Assembly: GCA_039654915.1 (NCBI GenBank)
Contig: CM077600.1
Coordinates: 43,136,492 to 43,200,491, forward strand
DNA: 64,000 nt
DNA from: Aquilaria yunnanensis
Taxonomy: Eukaryota; Streptophyta; Magnoliopsida; Malvales; Thymelaeaceae
Direction of reading: 5' to 3'
The notes under the pieces are model-generated. The model was not told where the DNA came from and searched no databases. It worked only from the letters and a program-made list of their open reading frames with translations. Shown here in pieces: positions 49,471-61,948 of this stretch. The translations under genes were made by a program, and so were the position numbers. Position 1 is the first letter of the stretch; each line of letters starts with the position of its first letter.

Positions 49471-50560
49471 ATATTCGTGCGTATATAATCCTAACATTGA
49501 TAATTTTTACTAAAAGCTAAAAACTAATAAATATTTTAGAGGGAGGGAGCTAATTCAATTAATATAATTTAAGAGGATAAATATCATTTTACTAGTATTT
49601 TGAAAACTACTACAACTCTACAACAGCTCTCAAACTTGTACACACTGAAAAACCCTAACACGGTGGACGATTAGAGCTCAAAGCTGCAAGTCCATATTGC
49701 GAGCTTTAGGCTAGAGGTCCGGCCCTCACTCCATGGGCTTCACGGGCATGGTCCTATTCTTCTGTTTCCATTCCACTCTACCACAAAATCCCTGCCAAAT
49801 GATGCGAATACAAATCGATTCTTGGGGCCCCACTGAAGCATGCCACAACAAATCGGAACTCGAATCACCAATTAGTATTGGAAGGTGGATGTGTATTTTG
49901 CTGGGCGCGCATTTCCAGTTCTCAACCTCTCCAGTCTTTGTTCTCCCCTTGAATATTACAGCCGGTCCAGAACCCCGGTCCCCAACAACCGTTTCTTCAC
50001 TTTGCTTCTTTATTATTAATAGGACTAGTTGAACAGGTGTAATTCCCTCTCAAATTTGCTGCAGAAACATCGTTTGGTTGTACTGAAATGTCATATCAAA
50101 TGTATATGTAATATTCAAACAAATTACCTCAAATTTTTTGCTTCAATATATATATATATATAATAAGTGGTTTTGGTTAAAAATAAAGTCTTTTTTTATG
50201 TTTGTTCTTGTGAGTTGGACGTATTGGGTGTTTATGCATGCGAGTCACCTCCCATTTGTAAGAAATTTAAATTTTTAAATTAATTTCTTGCAAATATAAT
50301 TAGCAAAGATTCCAACGGCTAGTTTGTTGTAACATATATAATAACATAATATAACGCAAGGATTATATAACAGGCCAAATAATGTGACAAAATATTATTC
50401 AATCGTCAATGATCATTACAGTATAATCAATTTATAATCTCCAACCAATATAATTTTTTGTGTACACAGTTTTTGTATATAGTATCAGGAATTAGCTAGT
50501 AATTACAATATTGTACTAATGACTGGGAAGGTGTACATAGTATTAGTGTGAATTAATTAA
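49471..50560. other. Downstream flank of the polygalacturonase gene
   Basis: 49640-50030 is less AT-rich and holds a 99-codon plus-strand ORF (49733-50032) with no recognisable domain. The rest is AT-rich. The 3' UTR of the polygalacturonase lies just below 50561. Confidence 0.4.
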
Positions 50561-53130
50561 TTAAGTGCAGGAGGGGACAGCTCCGGCTTCAGTGAGTTTA
50601 ACGCTGCTACAAATGGCTTTGGCTTGTTTGTTTCCTTGTAGCTTGAGGTTCACATTTTGGAGCACAATCCCTTGGCAAGGGTAGGTCTTGCTGCAGTCCA
50701 GTCTTACCGCAACTTCTGAGGTGCTGGTCCCTCTTATGTTCTTGTACAACACATTTTTCACTTGAATCGCAGATCGCTGCATGAAATTAAATAGTTCTGT
50801 TAAATTAGAAAACTCATCAAATTAAAGTCAATACTATAATATACTATCATGTATAAACAGATTAATTAGCTGTATACGATACATATAGATGTACAGTAGC
50901 AGGTACCTGTTGCTTGCATGGCTGATCTTGGTCACAGTAGTTTTGGTCTATAATGATGGGGTTGTCCACGTTGTCCATTTCAATGTTCTGGAATTTTATG
51001 TTGCTGGCACTTCCAGATCCTCCCTGCAGTTCGTTTTATGTTTTAATTTATTGATATACACACACACACACACACATATATAATTCAACAGGATTAATTA
51101 ATTTCAATTAATCACTCAACGACACAAGAAAGAACAAGAAATTAAATTTAAGGGACATTAATTAACATATCAATCTATAAATATTGATGTTGACTTCTAA
51201 TTCATATAGTATGTATATTTAAACAATTTTACTTATATGTACTTGCCTGATATGTCTTGATCCTAACTCCATTGGTTGTCCCAGAAAACTTAGCACCATC
51301 AATCGTGACTCCTGATACAATCTCCGTGGATTTCCCATCTCCTAAGCTCCCAATACTGAATATTTATATAATCAAGTTAGGAACAATAATGATTAAGAGA
51401 AAAGTTAAATAAAAACAGAATCTAGCTAGAGTGTAATAAATATATATACCAAGGAAAGAATTATTTAAGTAGCTAGCTAGCTAGGTGTTGCTGAAATCTA
51501 TATATAATTAAATATACCAACCTGATCCCATGACCAGGACCACAGGTTATGTTAAAGGCTTGCACATTTTGGGATCCACTCTCAATAGAGAAGCAATCGT
51601 CGCCTGATTAATGAGATGAGAAGACAAAATTAAATTTAATTAATATATTAAGTTCATCTGCGGCCGTACATATATGATATATAGTAGCTAGCCTTTACTA
51701 ATTTAATTAATATATTAAGTTCGAAATGTAAAATTAATACCTGTTGCTATGGAAGAAGCTGAGACGCGAATGTTTTGAGTATTTGTGATGTGAATTCCAT
51801 CGGTGTTGGGGCTGTTTCCTGGGGCAGTCACCCTCAAACCCGAAGCTTCAACATTCTTGCAACTTTCGAACGAAACGTGGATCTGCTGCGAGTCCTGAAT
51901 CTTCAAATTCTTCACCATCAAGTTGTTGCAATTGTAAAAAGTCATCGCCTGAAAATTTTTTCACATATATAATATAATTTTAGTACGCTCAGTCAGCGCC
52001 TCTTGCCATGCATAGCTGCTCTCTCCATATATGCATGCATGCATATACATATACAAACATCAAATGTTTTTGACCGAAGATAGAATAGTAGGAGGCCTAC
52101 GTACGTACCGTTGGTGCGCTCTTGCATGGCTACGTCAATAAAATTTAAAAAAAATAAAGAAAAGAAAATGGAGATAATTAGTACAAAATTAAGTATATAT
52201 AATTAATCACAGAGTCATTAATTAATTGAGACTTAAAGAAGAGGGATGGAGAGGGTTACAAGTTTTTTGTTGACTTTGCATGAGTTTTGCCACCAAATTT
52301 TGCCATTGCCGTTGATGGTTCCGCCGCCATTAACTGATAAATTGTCAACATTGCTAAATAATATCCAGTGTCTCCCATCTTTATTGTAGTCTGATCTCTG
52401 ATTAGATGCTTCTATGGTCCCCGATATCTGAAGTATATTGTTCACTCCATTAACTTTGCTAGATGGTGACTTATAACTAACATATGTTAAACTCAAAAAG
52501 CTGAATGAATAGTATTTTCAGTACGGACTATTTATATGCATGACTATTACCTGAACTGTAATAGTTGAGGCACATGGACCTGAAAAGCTAACAGGCTTGA
52601 GGAGGTAGTTCTTCCCTTTGGGCACCACAAGGACAACAGATCCTTTGCTTGAGCAAGCTTGTTGCCATGCCTTCACAAATGCCTGCCACACACACACACA
52701 TATATATATGTTGATATATTATCATTGCGAAAATGCAAATTAACTACGAAAATCACTTTTAAAACAAAGAAAAAAAAAGGAAAAATATTCATGCATGCAT
52801 GCGCGCGGTGTCTCTTACCTGACTGGCATCAGTTCCATCACCTTTGGCACCGAAATTATCGACATTAATGGTCTTGACAGAAGAAGAATGAGCTGCTGCC
52901 GTGCCAAGTTTATGTTTATGAACCAGACCCTTAACTCCAAGGGCAAGAACATGATCGGCTGTCAGGTGCCGTTTCATGAGCTTACCATTTCCAAAGGAGT
53001 TGGGAGATGGTAGTGGATCCATCTGAACTTCGTCATTCAATGAGTAAGTGCTGCGACATGAGAAAGGAGAGAAAAGGGCAATCATAAGCACAATGATGAG
53101 GTTGAGGCTTAATCTCATCTGTAGAGCCAT
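50561..53130 (-). CDS. Polygalacturonase, GH28 family (nine exons)
   Basis: Exons on minus: 53130-52819, 52682-52551, 52427-52260, 52129-52109, 51948-51741, 51603-51522, 51355-51247, 51023-50907, 50776-50561. Joined they give 454 residues without a stop. Residues 1-26 are a signal peptide (MALQMRLSLNLIIVLMIALF...), followed by a propeptide-like region, so a secreted wall enzyme is expected. It should hydrolyse alpha-1,4 links of homogalacturonan. All four GH28 signature blocks are intact: NTDGIH (259-264), GDDC (281-284), GPGHGIS (302-308) and RIKTYQ (339-344), giving the three catalytic Asp, the His and the RIK substrate residues. Segments such as SPNTDGIHITNTQNIRVS and GGSGSASNIKFQN resemble abscission/dehiscence polygalacturonases of the ADPG2 type. 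Exon 4 is only 21 bases (PCKSAPT). Intron 7 uses a GC donor (CAG|GCAAGT). An in-frame ATG nine codons upstream (53157) would add MCLSQKKKN before the signal peptide and is less likely. Confidence 0.95.
51057..51082. repeat. (AC)n/(AT)n microsatellite in intron 7
   Basis: AC repeat followed by AT, read as (TG)n on the gene strand, about 35 bases upstream of the exon 8 acceptor. Confidence 0.95.
52687..52709. repeat. (CA)n/(TA)n microsatellite at the exon 2 acceptor
   Basis: On the gene strand a TA run then (TG)n ends only a few bases before the acceptor GGCAG, occupying the place of the pyrimidine tract. Confidence 0.95.
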
Positions 53131-53222
53131 GTTTTTCTTCTTTTGTGAGAGGCACAAGTGGATGATCCAGAAGCTGGTCGAAAAGTTTGATGGTTTGCTA
53201 CGATACGCATGACCACCTTCTC

Positions 53223-53230
53223 TATTTATA
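53223..53230 (-). promoter_or_regulatory. TATA box of the polygalacturonase gene
   Basis: CTATAAATAGA on minus, about 95 bases upstream of the start codon at 53130, which would put transcription start near 53195 and leave a short leader. Position and sequence are typical of a plant TATA promoter. Confidence 0.75.
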
Positions 53231-53239
53231 GCTTGAGAA

Positions 53240-56200
53240 GCTAGCTAGCCGATCAATATTTAGAGAGAGAAAGAGAGAAGAGATTAGGTGGCTTTTTTTT
53301 CAAATGAGAGATTAGGTTGCTTAGTGCCCTTGAACAAGACTCTCTGGAAGTATGGTTTCGAGACTGGGAAATTGATACGGAAGTATCTCTTAGGCCCTCT
53401 CTTGACTTTTGTTCTACACATCTACCTAGCTCTCTCTATAAATTGAAAACATAATTTGCTATATATATTAATTTCGAAAACATATATATACACGATAATT
53501 ATGATTAATCAGAAAGAAGAAACTCTTCTTATGTAGCGACTGTACGCCACGAAAGTGTTCATTGTTGCTTATCCATAATGGGGTGAAGCTATAGGGGGGC
53601 AGGGGTGTGTGTCTCAACCCTAATCTTTATCTTAATTACATATATATATATGATTATATCTTATGAATTATTTTATAAAATTAAATTGTAAAAATATATA
53701 TATAACAACATAATAGTAAAGAAAGCAAACAGAATACTGATTTTAATTTTTTTCGTGTAAAAAGTTATACTCAATATTAATGTATTAACCTCAATTTTTT
53801 ACTTGTAGCTATAAATTTAGTTATTTTTTGGATTTTCTTATTACTAGATTAAAATGGCTTAGAATGTGAAGAAAAGATAAGTGGTCATATCAGCTCACAT
53901 ATAAAAAACACATGATTAGTAAATTATAATTAATTTTAGTTGTTTTCATACTAAAATTGCTGTATGACTGTGAAATATGAAATTAGTAAATTAAATATTT
54001 TTAATTGTATGGATAGAATTATAATTTTACTACTTTTTTCCTAGAATTTGAATAAATTTTTATATATAAATTTTATATTAAAAATTTCTAAATCATACTT
54101 TCCCCCACCTGGAATCCTGACTCCACTCATATGATATAATAGTTAGTAATTTTAGAAGGTAATAACAATTAATATGAGTTATATGTGCATCAAACAATAT
54201 ATAAATCATTAACAAATAATTACTAAATAATCAATGATCATAACGAATTTTGACAGGTATATCTATGGGGTTCAATAATTATGAGAAATGTTTTGGCTGC
54301 TTCCGGTTCTAAAGATTATGAAAATAGGTGAGGGAATTATTTAGAAAGGATGGTCAAGTATTGGACCCTTCTAAGTTAACCCAAACAATATTATATGATA
54401 TAGAATTTGTCTCCACGCAATTTTCATTATAATATCGGTGCTATTGTTTAATTTTCGTCCCAGCCGATGATGAGGATAAAAATACCTGCATGCACACGTG
54501 AAACAACAGTTGCAAAAATATCTAAACTATTTCCAGCGAAGAAAAAAAACAAAAAGAAGAAGAATGCACATCGATCCATCTCCCGTCATCAACTTTTAGC
54601 TGCCAATTTATATCTTTATCTTCAATCATCAAACCTGGGAAATTATTATAACTATTATTAGCAACGTAACAAAAACTATATATATATATATATATATAGG
54701 GTTTCATAATTAATGTCTTGGAGGTATAAAAAAAAAGTGAGAAATTTGGTTTCGCGATCATTTCGGAGAGGATCTCGAAAGTATGGGCACATTTTAGCCA
54801 ATGTGTCACGTAAGATTTGTGATTATCCAACCAAAAGAAAAAGGAAAAAAAAAAAAGAAAAAGAAAGTGGAGCAATGTCGTCCATTAACTAATTAAATGG
54901 AGAAGAAACCTCGACCCATGTCTGGTGATGACATCAGGCAATAGAATGGTGCAGCGAACGCGTTACTGTTAGGGGAAGAAGAGTTAGGAGCCCCAACACC
55001 AGAAAGGGCGAATCGTGGGTCAACCATTTGAACCCACCAGCTTTTACTTCCGTCCGCTGAATTCCGTTACTTTAGCCGAATTAAGCACATGGGTTTAAAC
55101 TTCAGTTCAAACTACACCCTGCAATTGTAATTGGACTTGAGCCAAGAAAATTAAGATAATCTAATGTGTTCGGACCCAATTGATCTAGCTACGTAAGTAC
55201 ATTGACTTAATATGGGATTGCTTCACCTTAAATGCTAGCTCTTTCACCTTAAAAAAGTAGGATTAGCTAGTTTGCACTTACCATAACCGAGTTCAATCAA
55301 ATTAATGGGTACTAATAGTAATTTCTATCACCTCTCACCCTAATTTCCTGCTATTTGTAAACAAGAGACCAGAGAAAAGGAAGAGGGACGAAAAGTGATT
55401 AGTTGGGCCGTCACATCATGATTTTCAGTTTTTTTTTTCAGGGGCAGCGGCAGTCTGGTTTTCAGTTATGAATTTCACGCATAAGGGAATTGGATTGGGT
55501 TTGGGAGGACGCACGTGCTAATTAAAATGAACTGTGGGATCACGTGGAGGTACTGGAGAATTAAGGAGGTGGATAGACACGTGTAAATTGGAGGAGGCCG
55601 CGGCGGCGTGCCTGTCAAAGTGTGTGAATGCTGCTGCCGTCATCAAATCGGTGGGAGGGGCGGAGGGATGCATCTGGAAAAGATGAGATGAGATGGCTTG
55701 CGTTAAGTTTTATTCTAATTGCTGTAACCTTCTGTTTGCATGGCAAGTTGCGAGCATGGAAAATAGATTGAGTAATGTACGTTTGATTGAAAGACCAGCC
55801 CTGCCCTTGGCTCCTCGTGTTTCCTTTTTTTTTTTTTTTTTTTTTTAAAAGCCCAAATACAGAAAAAAGCTTAGAGGTTCAGAACTTGGTCATAACCTGT
55901 TTTTGGTCAAGGGCTCAAAGGTCGGTGAAAAAATTAACATGACCCAGAAAAAAAAAGCCTAAGGAAAATGAGGCACTAAATTTCCATCCTTTGACTTCTG
56001 CTTTTTAGAGAGGATGGATTTGGGCGGGAATAAGGAGATGAGAGGGAATGTTTCCCTCTCTAACATGTCCTGTCCTCAATGTACTGGAAATGAAGGCCAG
56101 AACTAGAGCAAGTCCTCTCCTGCGGAAGAAACTAATTTTGGGATGTAATATCATATCACGCAAATCACAAATTATTTCACAGAAATTAGTGACTATATAC

Positions 56201-56435
56201 TCCAATACGAGTCACAAGCCGTTATTCTACTCTGTTGCGGTGAAGACGAGAGTTACCTCATTTGTATAACATCACATATATTTAGCTAATAATGGATGGG
56301 GATGGAGTCTAATTGCATATAAGGTTGAGTATTGATTAAGTAGAATCAAAATCAAACGTGAATCATCCTTGTTAGGTTGGATTAAAGTGGATAAAAATTG
56401 ATAATGCATACGGGTTGATTCCACTATTAAAAAAC
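53240..56435. other. Intergenic DNA, no gene
   Basis: AT-rich with a poly-T run (about 55826-55846). 54900-55780 is less AT-rich and contains several CACGTG-type words (ACGTG at 55510-55580), but no ORF with recognisable content. ORFs at 54467-54875 and 56005-56269 overlap on both strands and look like chance. Confidence 0.45.
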
Positions 56436-57310
56436 TTGTCATTTCTCACGTTGGCTCTTATTTCATATATTATAAAAGAAATGTACAAATGTGACTGATA
56501 ACTACTGACATACTAGTCACAAAAAGCAACTGATAAATTACTAAATCAGCCATTCACATTTTTCTAAGTCGTTGGTGATGAGTGATTAAGGAGCGACTAA
56601 CTCAAGCACCTAAAAACTTCAGTTTCTAGTCAGTCACCTATATAGTTAAAGCGACTGTATAATTATATGAAATGAATTGCACAGTATAATTAAATAGATT
56701 GATAATTTTTTTAAAGTAAAAATTAAATTAGCAATAAAGGATTGTCAAATTAAATATACATAAAAGGTAAAAAAAATAAATCCAAATCCTTAAGAATGAT
56801 GAAGATAGTTGCAGATGAAGTCCTCCTTTACCAAAAGCTAAACATCATTGGCCCGATTGCCCTAAGCTCAATGGTCCCGAAATGCCTAGTCCTCCATCTG
56901 TCCAAGATTGATAGCTTGTATATCGTGTATATAAGTCCCAAGATGTATTTGCTAAGTCAAATAAGGGCTATAAGGAAAAGGCACCTGCATATTGCCCTGC
57001 TCGAACATCAACCAATACGCTTATGGTGGAGGGGGATAGAATGCCAGTGGTGCAAAAACTAGTAGAAGGAGGAGAATGCAGCAATGAGAGAAATGAGACA
57101 TAGTAAGCTTGGAAATGGAAGAATGATGGTGGCTAGGTGAGGTTTTCTATGTTAAGGGTGACTAATTCTGAAATGATTGACCAGCAGCTATTAACTGGCA
57201 ATTGATTGGTTTAAATCTCTTACTAATTAGTAACTTACTAGCAATGGGTTGGGCAACGGCTAATAACGTTTTAAGTTGCTAGTCAGTTGCTAACTATCTA
57301 TGACCCATAT
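56436..57310. mobile_element. Probable nonautonomous transposon remnant
   Basis: Both sides are packed with short repeats such as 'gcgactaa', 'gcaactgata' and 'gttgctaact' in inverted arrangement, as in subterminal regions of CACTA-type elements. The 88-codon ORF between (56796-57062) is not recognisable. No terminal CACTA or target duplication found. Confidence 0.35.
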
Positions 57311-59217
57311 ACAAATGACTAAACATGGGCTGAAGGTTCATTGTAATTGAACTTCAATGACTTTTATGCATTTCTCTTGTAATGATACTGAACCAACTTA
57401 AGATAGAACTGAACCGAAAGTATATGTTTAAATATATTAAATGATTTATATTATTACATTTTTACTCATATATTCATTTATTTAAAAAGTATATTAATGA
57501 GTATTTTTGTAACTTAAAACATATGATGTTCGTCTCCTTAATGAACTTTGTAACTTAATGTGCTACTCTTCCAAATTTTACAAATTAAATAAGTATGTAC
57601 AAGAAGTCTAAACACCTACTTATTTAATTTGTAAAATTTAATATTTAATTTGATAATTATGGGAAAGATTTACTCCTTTAAATTAATTAGATCAATTTTA
57701 TTATTGTTGCGGATATTATGGTTGATTTGTAGATATTCATTTTTCCTACTTTTTTTTAGAGTAATTATTTCATATATTTGTTTTGTAAATATATAGATAT
57801 TTCTTCTTCTTTATTTATCTTGTTCTCTTTTTCTTTTTTCTCATTGGATCACTCCCCCATTTTGTTCTTTCTTTCTTACTTCCGGACCACTTCCCAAAAA
57901 TCTCACTATCTTCTTTCTCTGCCTCCATAAAGGCAACTCTGCTAGACTTCATGGCCATCATTATCAACAGCAAGGTGGATTCTTTCAACTTCTCCTTTGA
58001 TGACAATCGACACTTAAGCCAAACAACGAGCAGTTCTCCTTTTGCTTCAGACGATCATCAGTCACCCATTGGTTTGGTATGATTTGTGTGAAAAAAAAAG
58101 TGGTTCAAAGAAAGAATAAAATTATTTGAATGGAATATTCACTGAGAAACATATAATAAGATTTGCTTTTTTATTGAAAAATAATATGAGTTTGTGAAGA
58201 ATTGGTTTAAAATCTGAGATTTATGTTTCATATTGAATTTTTATGTGTATGATTGAGATTTGTTGATGGGTGTATGCTTCTAGGTTTTATATGTATGTTT
58301 TGGGTTTTGTAAAGAGTATAAAAATATATGTATGCTTATGTGACTTTCTATGTATGTTCTAAGCTTATAAAAATATAGATATATATGTATGCCCATGGTG
58401 TTTATATATATGCTTATAGATTTGTAAAAAATACAAATATATATGTATACTTTTGAATGTTCTATCTATGTTTTTAGTTTTGTAAAGAGAACATATATAT
58501 ATATGTATGCTTTTGAGTTATATATATATGTTTTTGGATTTTTTTTTGTGATGTATACTTCTGGGCACACACTAACAAATCTCTAATGATGTCAAGTAGG
58601 TGTTTGTGCGCATATGTGCATAGTCTCAAGCCTCAAATATGTATTTAAACTATTTAATGGTGAATTGTGCTAAATATTTCTTAATGTGGTAAATATTAAT
58701 GAATTTGGTTACTTTATGTTCCTTAAATGTTCTTTTGCATGAAATTTATTAGATTTTGTAACCATTACAAGTATATGATATAAAACGAGAAGCACCGATA
58801 ATCAAAATGGAAAAAGCAATACCTATGGTTCTAGTTATTTTTCAATTATTGGGTTGGGTTTGATGTTTCTAGAATCATAATTATTTCGAGTTTGTTTGAT
58901 TCCACCAAAAATCCAACCCAACTTGACCTATGGTCACCTCTACTTGCATATGTTTTTTTTTCTATGTAGCAAAATAGAGAGTTGAGGCCTAATGTTGGAA
59001 GGCTAAAATCATAATTTAGCCCTTGGCTTTTAAAATCTATCAACCTTGGGCCATTTAAACTTTCAAGTTCATTTATTACTAACTAACTATCCATAAGTGA
59101 CCACCCATATTAACAGTTCAAAAACACTTCCAACTAAAGGATGTAAATGAGAAAGGCCAAGGCCATGTTAGCTTGGACTAAGCTCAAAATCCCTAAGCCC
59201 TAGAATACATGTGTAAT
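57311..59217. other. AT-rich intergenic DNA
   Basis: Repeated words of the form 'atatatgtatgctt(t/a)tg' between about 58270 and 58560 make a loose tandem array. A minus ORF at 58006-57815 has a lysine-rich end and no known domain. Confidence 0.4.
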
Positions 59218-60222
59218 AGGGGTGTAAGGGGCTGGGCAAAGCCTGAGCCCGTAAGGCTCTAGCACAACCCTTTATTTTATCGGCACTACTCGGGCTCGAG
59301 CTCAAATTGCTTAATCCCTAATTTTGGGGCTTGAGCAATACTTGAGCTAGGCTCGTAAGCTCGCAAGACTTGAATTTACAATTGTGACTTAAATGTATGA
59401 AGTTAGCACTTTAGGCCTAATATGGTAGAAATACAATCTCAAATACCAAACTTGTAACTATTTCTAAAGCTCTCCCAGAAGGAAAAAAAAAAAAAAAGGT
59501 CAACGTTAAGGGCATTCCTTTAGAATTTGATCATTGCCGCTTGAAGCCAGTGATATTTCTTGTCATTTAATCTAATCCCCGTCTCCAAATATTCAATCCT
59601 AAGTCTGTTCGTCGATGGCTCAATTACTAGATTTAGACCATTGGATGCCCCAAAAACCACCAAAGATGGTGGTAATCATTCAACGAAGAAGTCACACAAC
59701 GTATTATCTTCCTTTGTTCCTTCATTTAAAAGTCCAATAGAGAAGTCAAGCAGCAATCGAACATGAGGGACCGATGGAGCATCCTATCAGTTCGATAGTA
59801 TAAGTGCACTAAAGGAATGGCTCTTGGTGGACAGAGGAAATACTTGGCCTGCCAGTGTCTTACTTGAAATCTCTCACATTGGGATGCCGATTAAGCTTTC
59901 GACAGAAAGGGGGATAGGGAAACATGAGGAGGTACGCTTTTGGTAGATAAAAGAAGGGAAACGTGATGAGATAGGGGAGAGATAGGAGAAGGTTAGAGTT
60001 TTTTCATTTGTTTGGAATAAGTTTGGCTCATTTTATAGCACATGGACTCAAGGAAATTGGGCCTAAGGAGATATTATATAAAAGCTTGATTGGGCTTGAT
60101 AAGATATAGGGCCGAACATTATCAGGCCTAGGCTTGGTTTGTTTAAGTACCTAGCTTGAAAGCAGACTTGAGCCAAGCTTGAGCTTGGGTAACCTGATAA
60201 AAGTCCTACCTGTTTACACCTT
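59218..60222. mobile_element. Possible 1.0-kb TIR element
   Basis: The left side begins GGGGTGTAAGGGGCTGGGC and the right side, reversed, begins AGGTGTAAACAGG. Both are followed by degenerate GGGCTTGAGC-like subterminal repeats. No target duplication could be matched. The 68-codon ORF at 59560-59766 is not recognisable. Class uncertain. Confidence 0.4.
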
Positions 60223-60940
60223 TAGTGCTCAAGTTGATCAACTTAAAGCAAAACTAGCTCAATTGGCTTAATAAAATCAATGGTCAATTATAATTTTTAA
60301 AACTACGAAGAGCTATCTGTAAGTATCACATAGGATAAAATGTAATCTTTCCTATATACAATGGTACTCTTTCAACCAATGACTAATTGAAAGTTTTGAA
60401 ATCTAAGAAATGTATGGATAATGATAACCTAACTCTATGACAAAGTAGCATAAGAAACCCTAAATATATTATAATGTCTAATTAAATGCTTGACGCTTAA
60501 CTCAAGAAAGCATCTAACTTATATCTCAGTTCAAGCTTAAGCTCAAGCTTAGGCAACCTAACTAAGGCTTGGCCTATTCAAATCCCTACTTTAAACCCAA
60601 AGCCTTTGTCAACTTTAAGCCTCTTTGTAGTCATCACTAATATAAGTTCAATGACATACAATTGAATAAACTAAACCCTTGAAATTCAATGGGAGCTAAT
60701 CCAATTACTAGTAATTACATTTCAAAATGCACAGGTGACCGTAAACCTCACCCATTAGTGGCAATGATGTTTTCCATGCATGGAAGCCACTAGCTGGTTG
60801 AGCATAAAAACAAAAACAAAAAAAAAAAGTAAAGCTGTTTGTGGGTTAGTTGGGTAGCTTTTTTAAAGTTTAGGGGTAGATTTTTTTTTTTTTAACTAGA
60901 CTTATTATACAATAGTCCAAGGTTAAGGGAGGTATTATAT
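60223..60940. other. Intergenic DNA
   Basis: No gene or clear element; the words 'aagcttaagctcaagctta' near 60533 echo the repeats of the preceding element. Confidence 0.4.
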
Positions 60941-61552
60941 TTAAGGGGTAGAGGAACAAACTTGTCTAGTGCTCAAAGGGCTATCAAACAAGTGTAAATA
61001 GTATTATGTGATTAAAATGAGTGAGACGAGCACTGGTCATAAGAACGTGTATAATATACACGCAAGTAACCTTAATGCCATATGTAACAAACATCTCATA
61101 AATGTGATGCAAAGGTAATGGCCTTTCTTTTTATTAACTATCTTTTTCCTCCTAACATGTTGTTTTATACATAATACTTAAAAGATATAATACTTAAAAG
61201 ACATAATTTTAAAAAATATTAAAGTGATAATTAGGCCTCGGTTTAGTCCTTTAACAAATTTTGGTGAGACCCTTTAAAAGAATCTTTAATATTTGTTAGG
61301 CAACTTAAAAAATTCAATAGGATTCAAGCACCCCTATTACATTGTACATACATCCATCAGTGGAATTACGCATGCTGGATTGTTAAATATATCCCTTGTC
61401 TCCAGTTATTTAGTGGAGTGGTAAATGAAACACAAGAGAAATATGAGATTAGAGATTCAACTCCTATCTCACTCATTTTCATCACATAATACTATTTACA
61501 CTTGTTTGATAGCCCTTTGAGCACCAGACAAGTTTGTTCCTCTACCCCTTAA
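60941..61552. mobile_element. Element with 86-bp terminal inverted repeats
   Basis: 60941-61026 and 61467-61552 are inverted copies of equal length with only a few mismatches. They start TTAAGGGGTAGAGGAAC and contain GGGCTATCAAACAAGTG. The 440-bp interior is noncoding. Long TIRs fit a foldback or Mutator-like nonautonomous element, but no 9-bp target duplication is visible. Confidence 0.75.
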
Positions 61553-61948
61553 GTCAAAGGAGAAGACCAGCTACTAAAGTGTAAAAGGGTTAAAAGTTTG
61601 ACTTTATTACAACAAATTGCTACTCATCACTTTGATCCCACTTGGCTTTCTTCTTTAGTCAGTTTCTCCATTGTTATCTCACGAGGATCTACTATACCAA
61701 GTCTGACACCTTTTGCGACAAAGCTTCACCGCCCATCTTTTTCACCAAAATCAATTCACACCGAAATCAGTAAACAGAGGATGGTACTCACCTCATTTCG
61801 TTATTATGGCTATGGGGAGGCTCATGGTTTTCAGCTGAGAGTGGAAGCTGAACGAGTGGGCTAGCTGGTTCTGCATCAAATCTAATTTGGTATCGGCTCT
61901 TCTGGCTCTGCCAACAAGTTCCGACTTTCAATACAGGGAAATTGTCAG
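61553..61948. other. Unassigned region, weak ORF
   Basis: An 88-codon plus ORF (61598-61864) has ordinary amino-acid composition but no domain I know. It is interrupted by the LTR-like sequence that starts at 61949. Confidence 0.3.

Noticed and set aside
52659..53013. Plus-strand ORFs overlapping the polygalacturonase
   Set aside because: They are opposite-strand shadows of exons 1 and 2, which are supported by GH28 similarity and splice sites.
53657..54875. Candidate regulatory hairpins near AT runs
   Set aside because: AT dinucleotide runs fold trivially; nothing beyond composition supports a function.
56796..57062. 88-codon plus ORF
   Set aside because: Lies within a repeat-dense transposon remnant and has no recognisable content.
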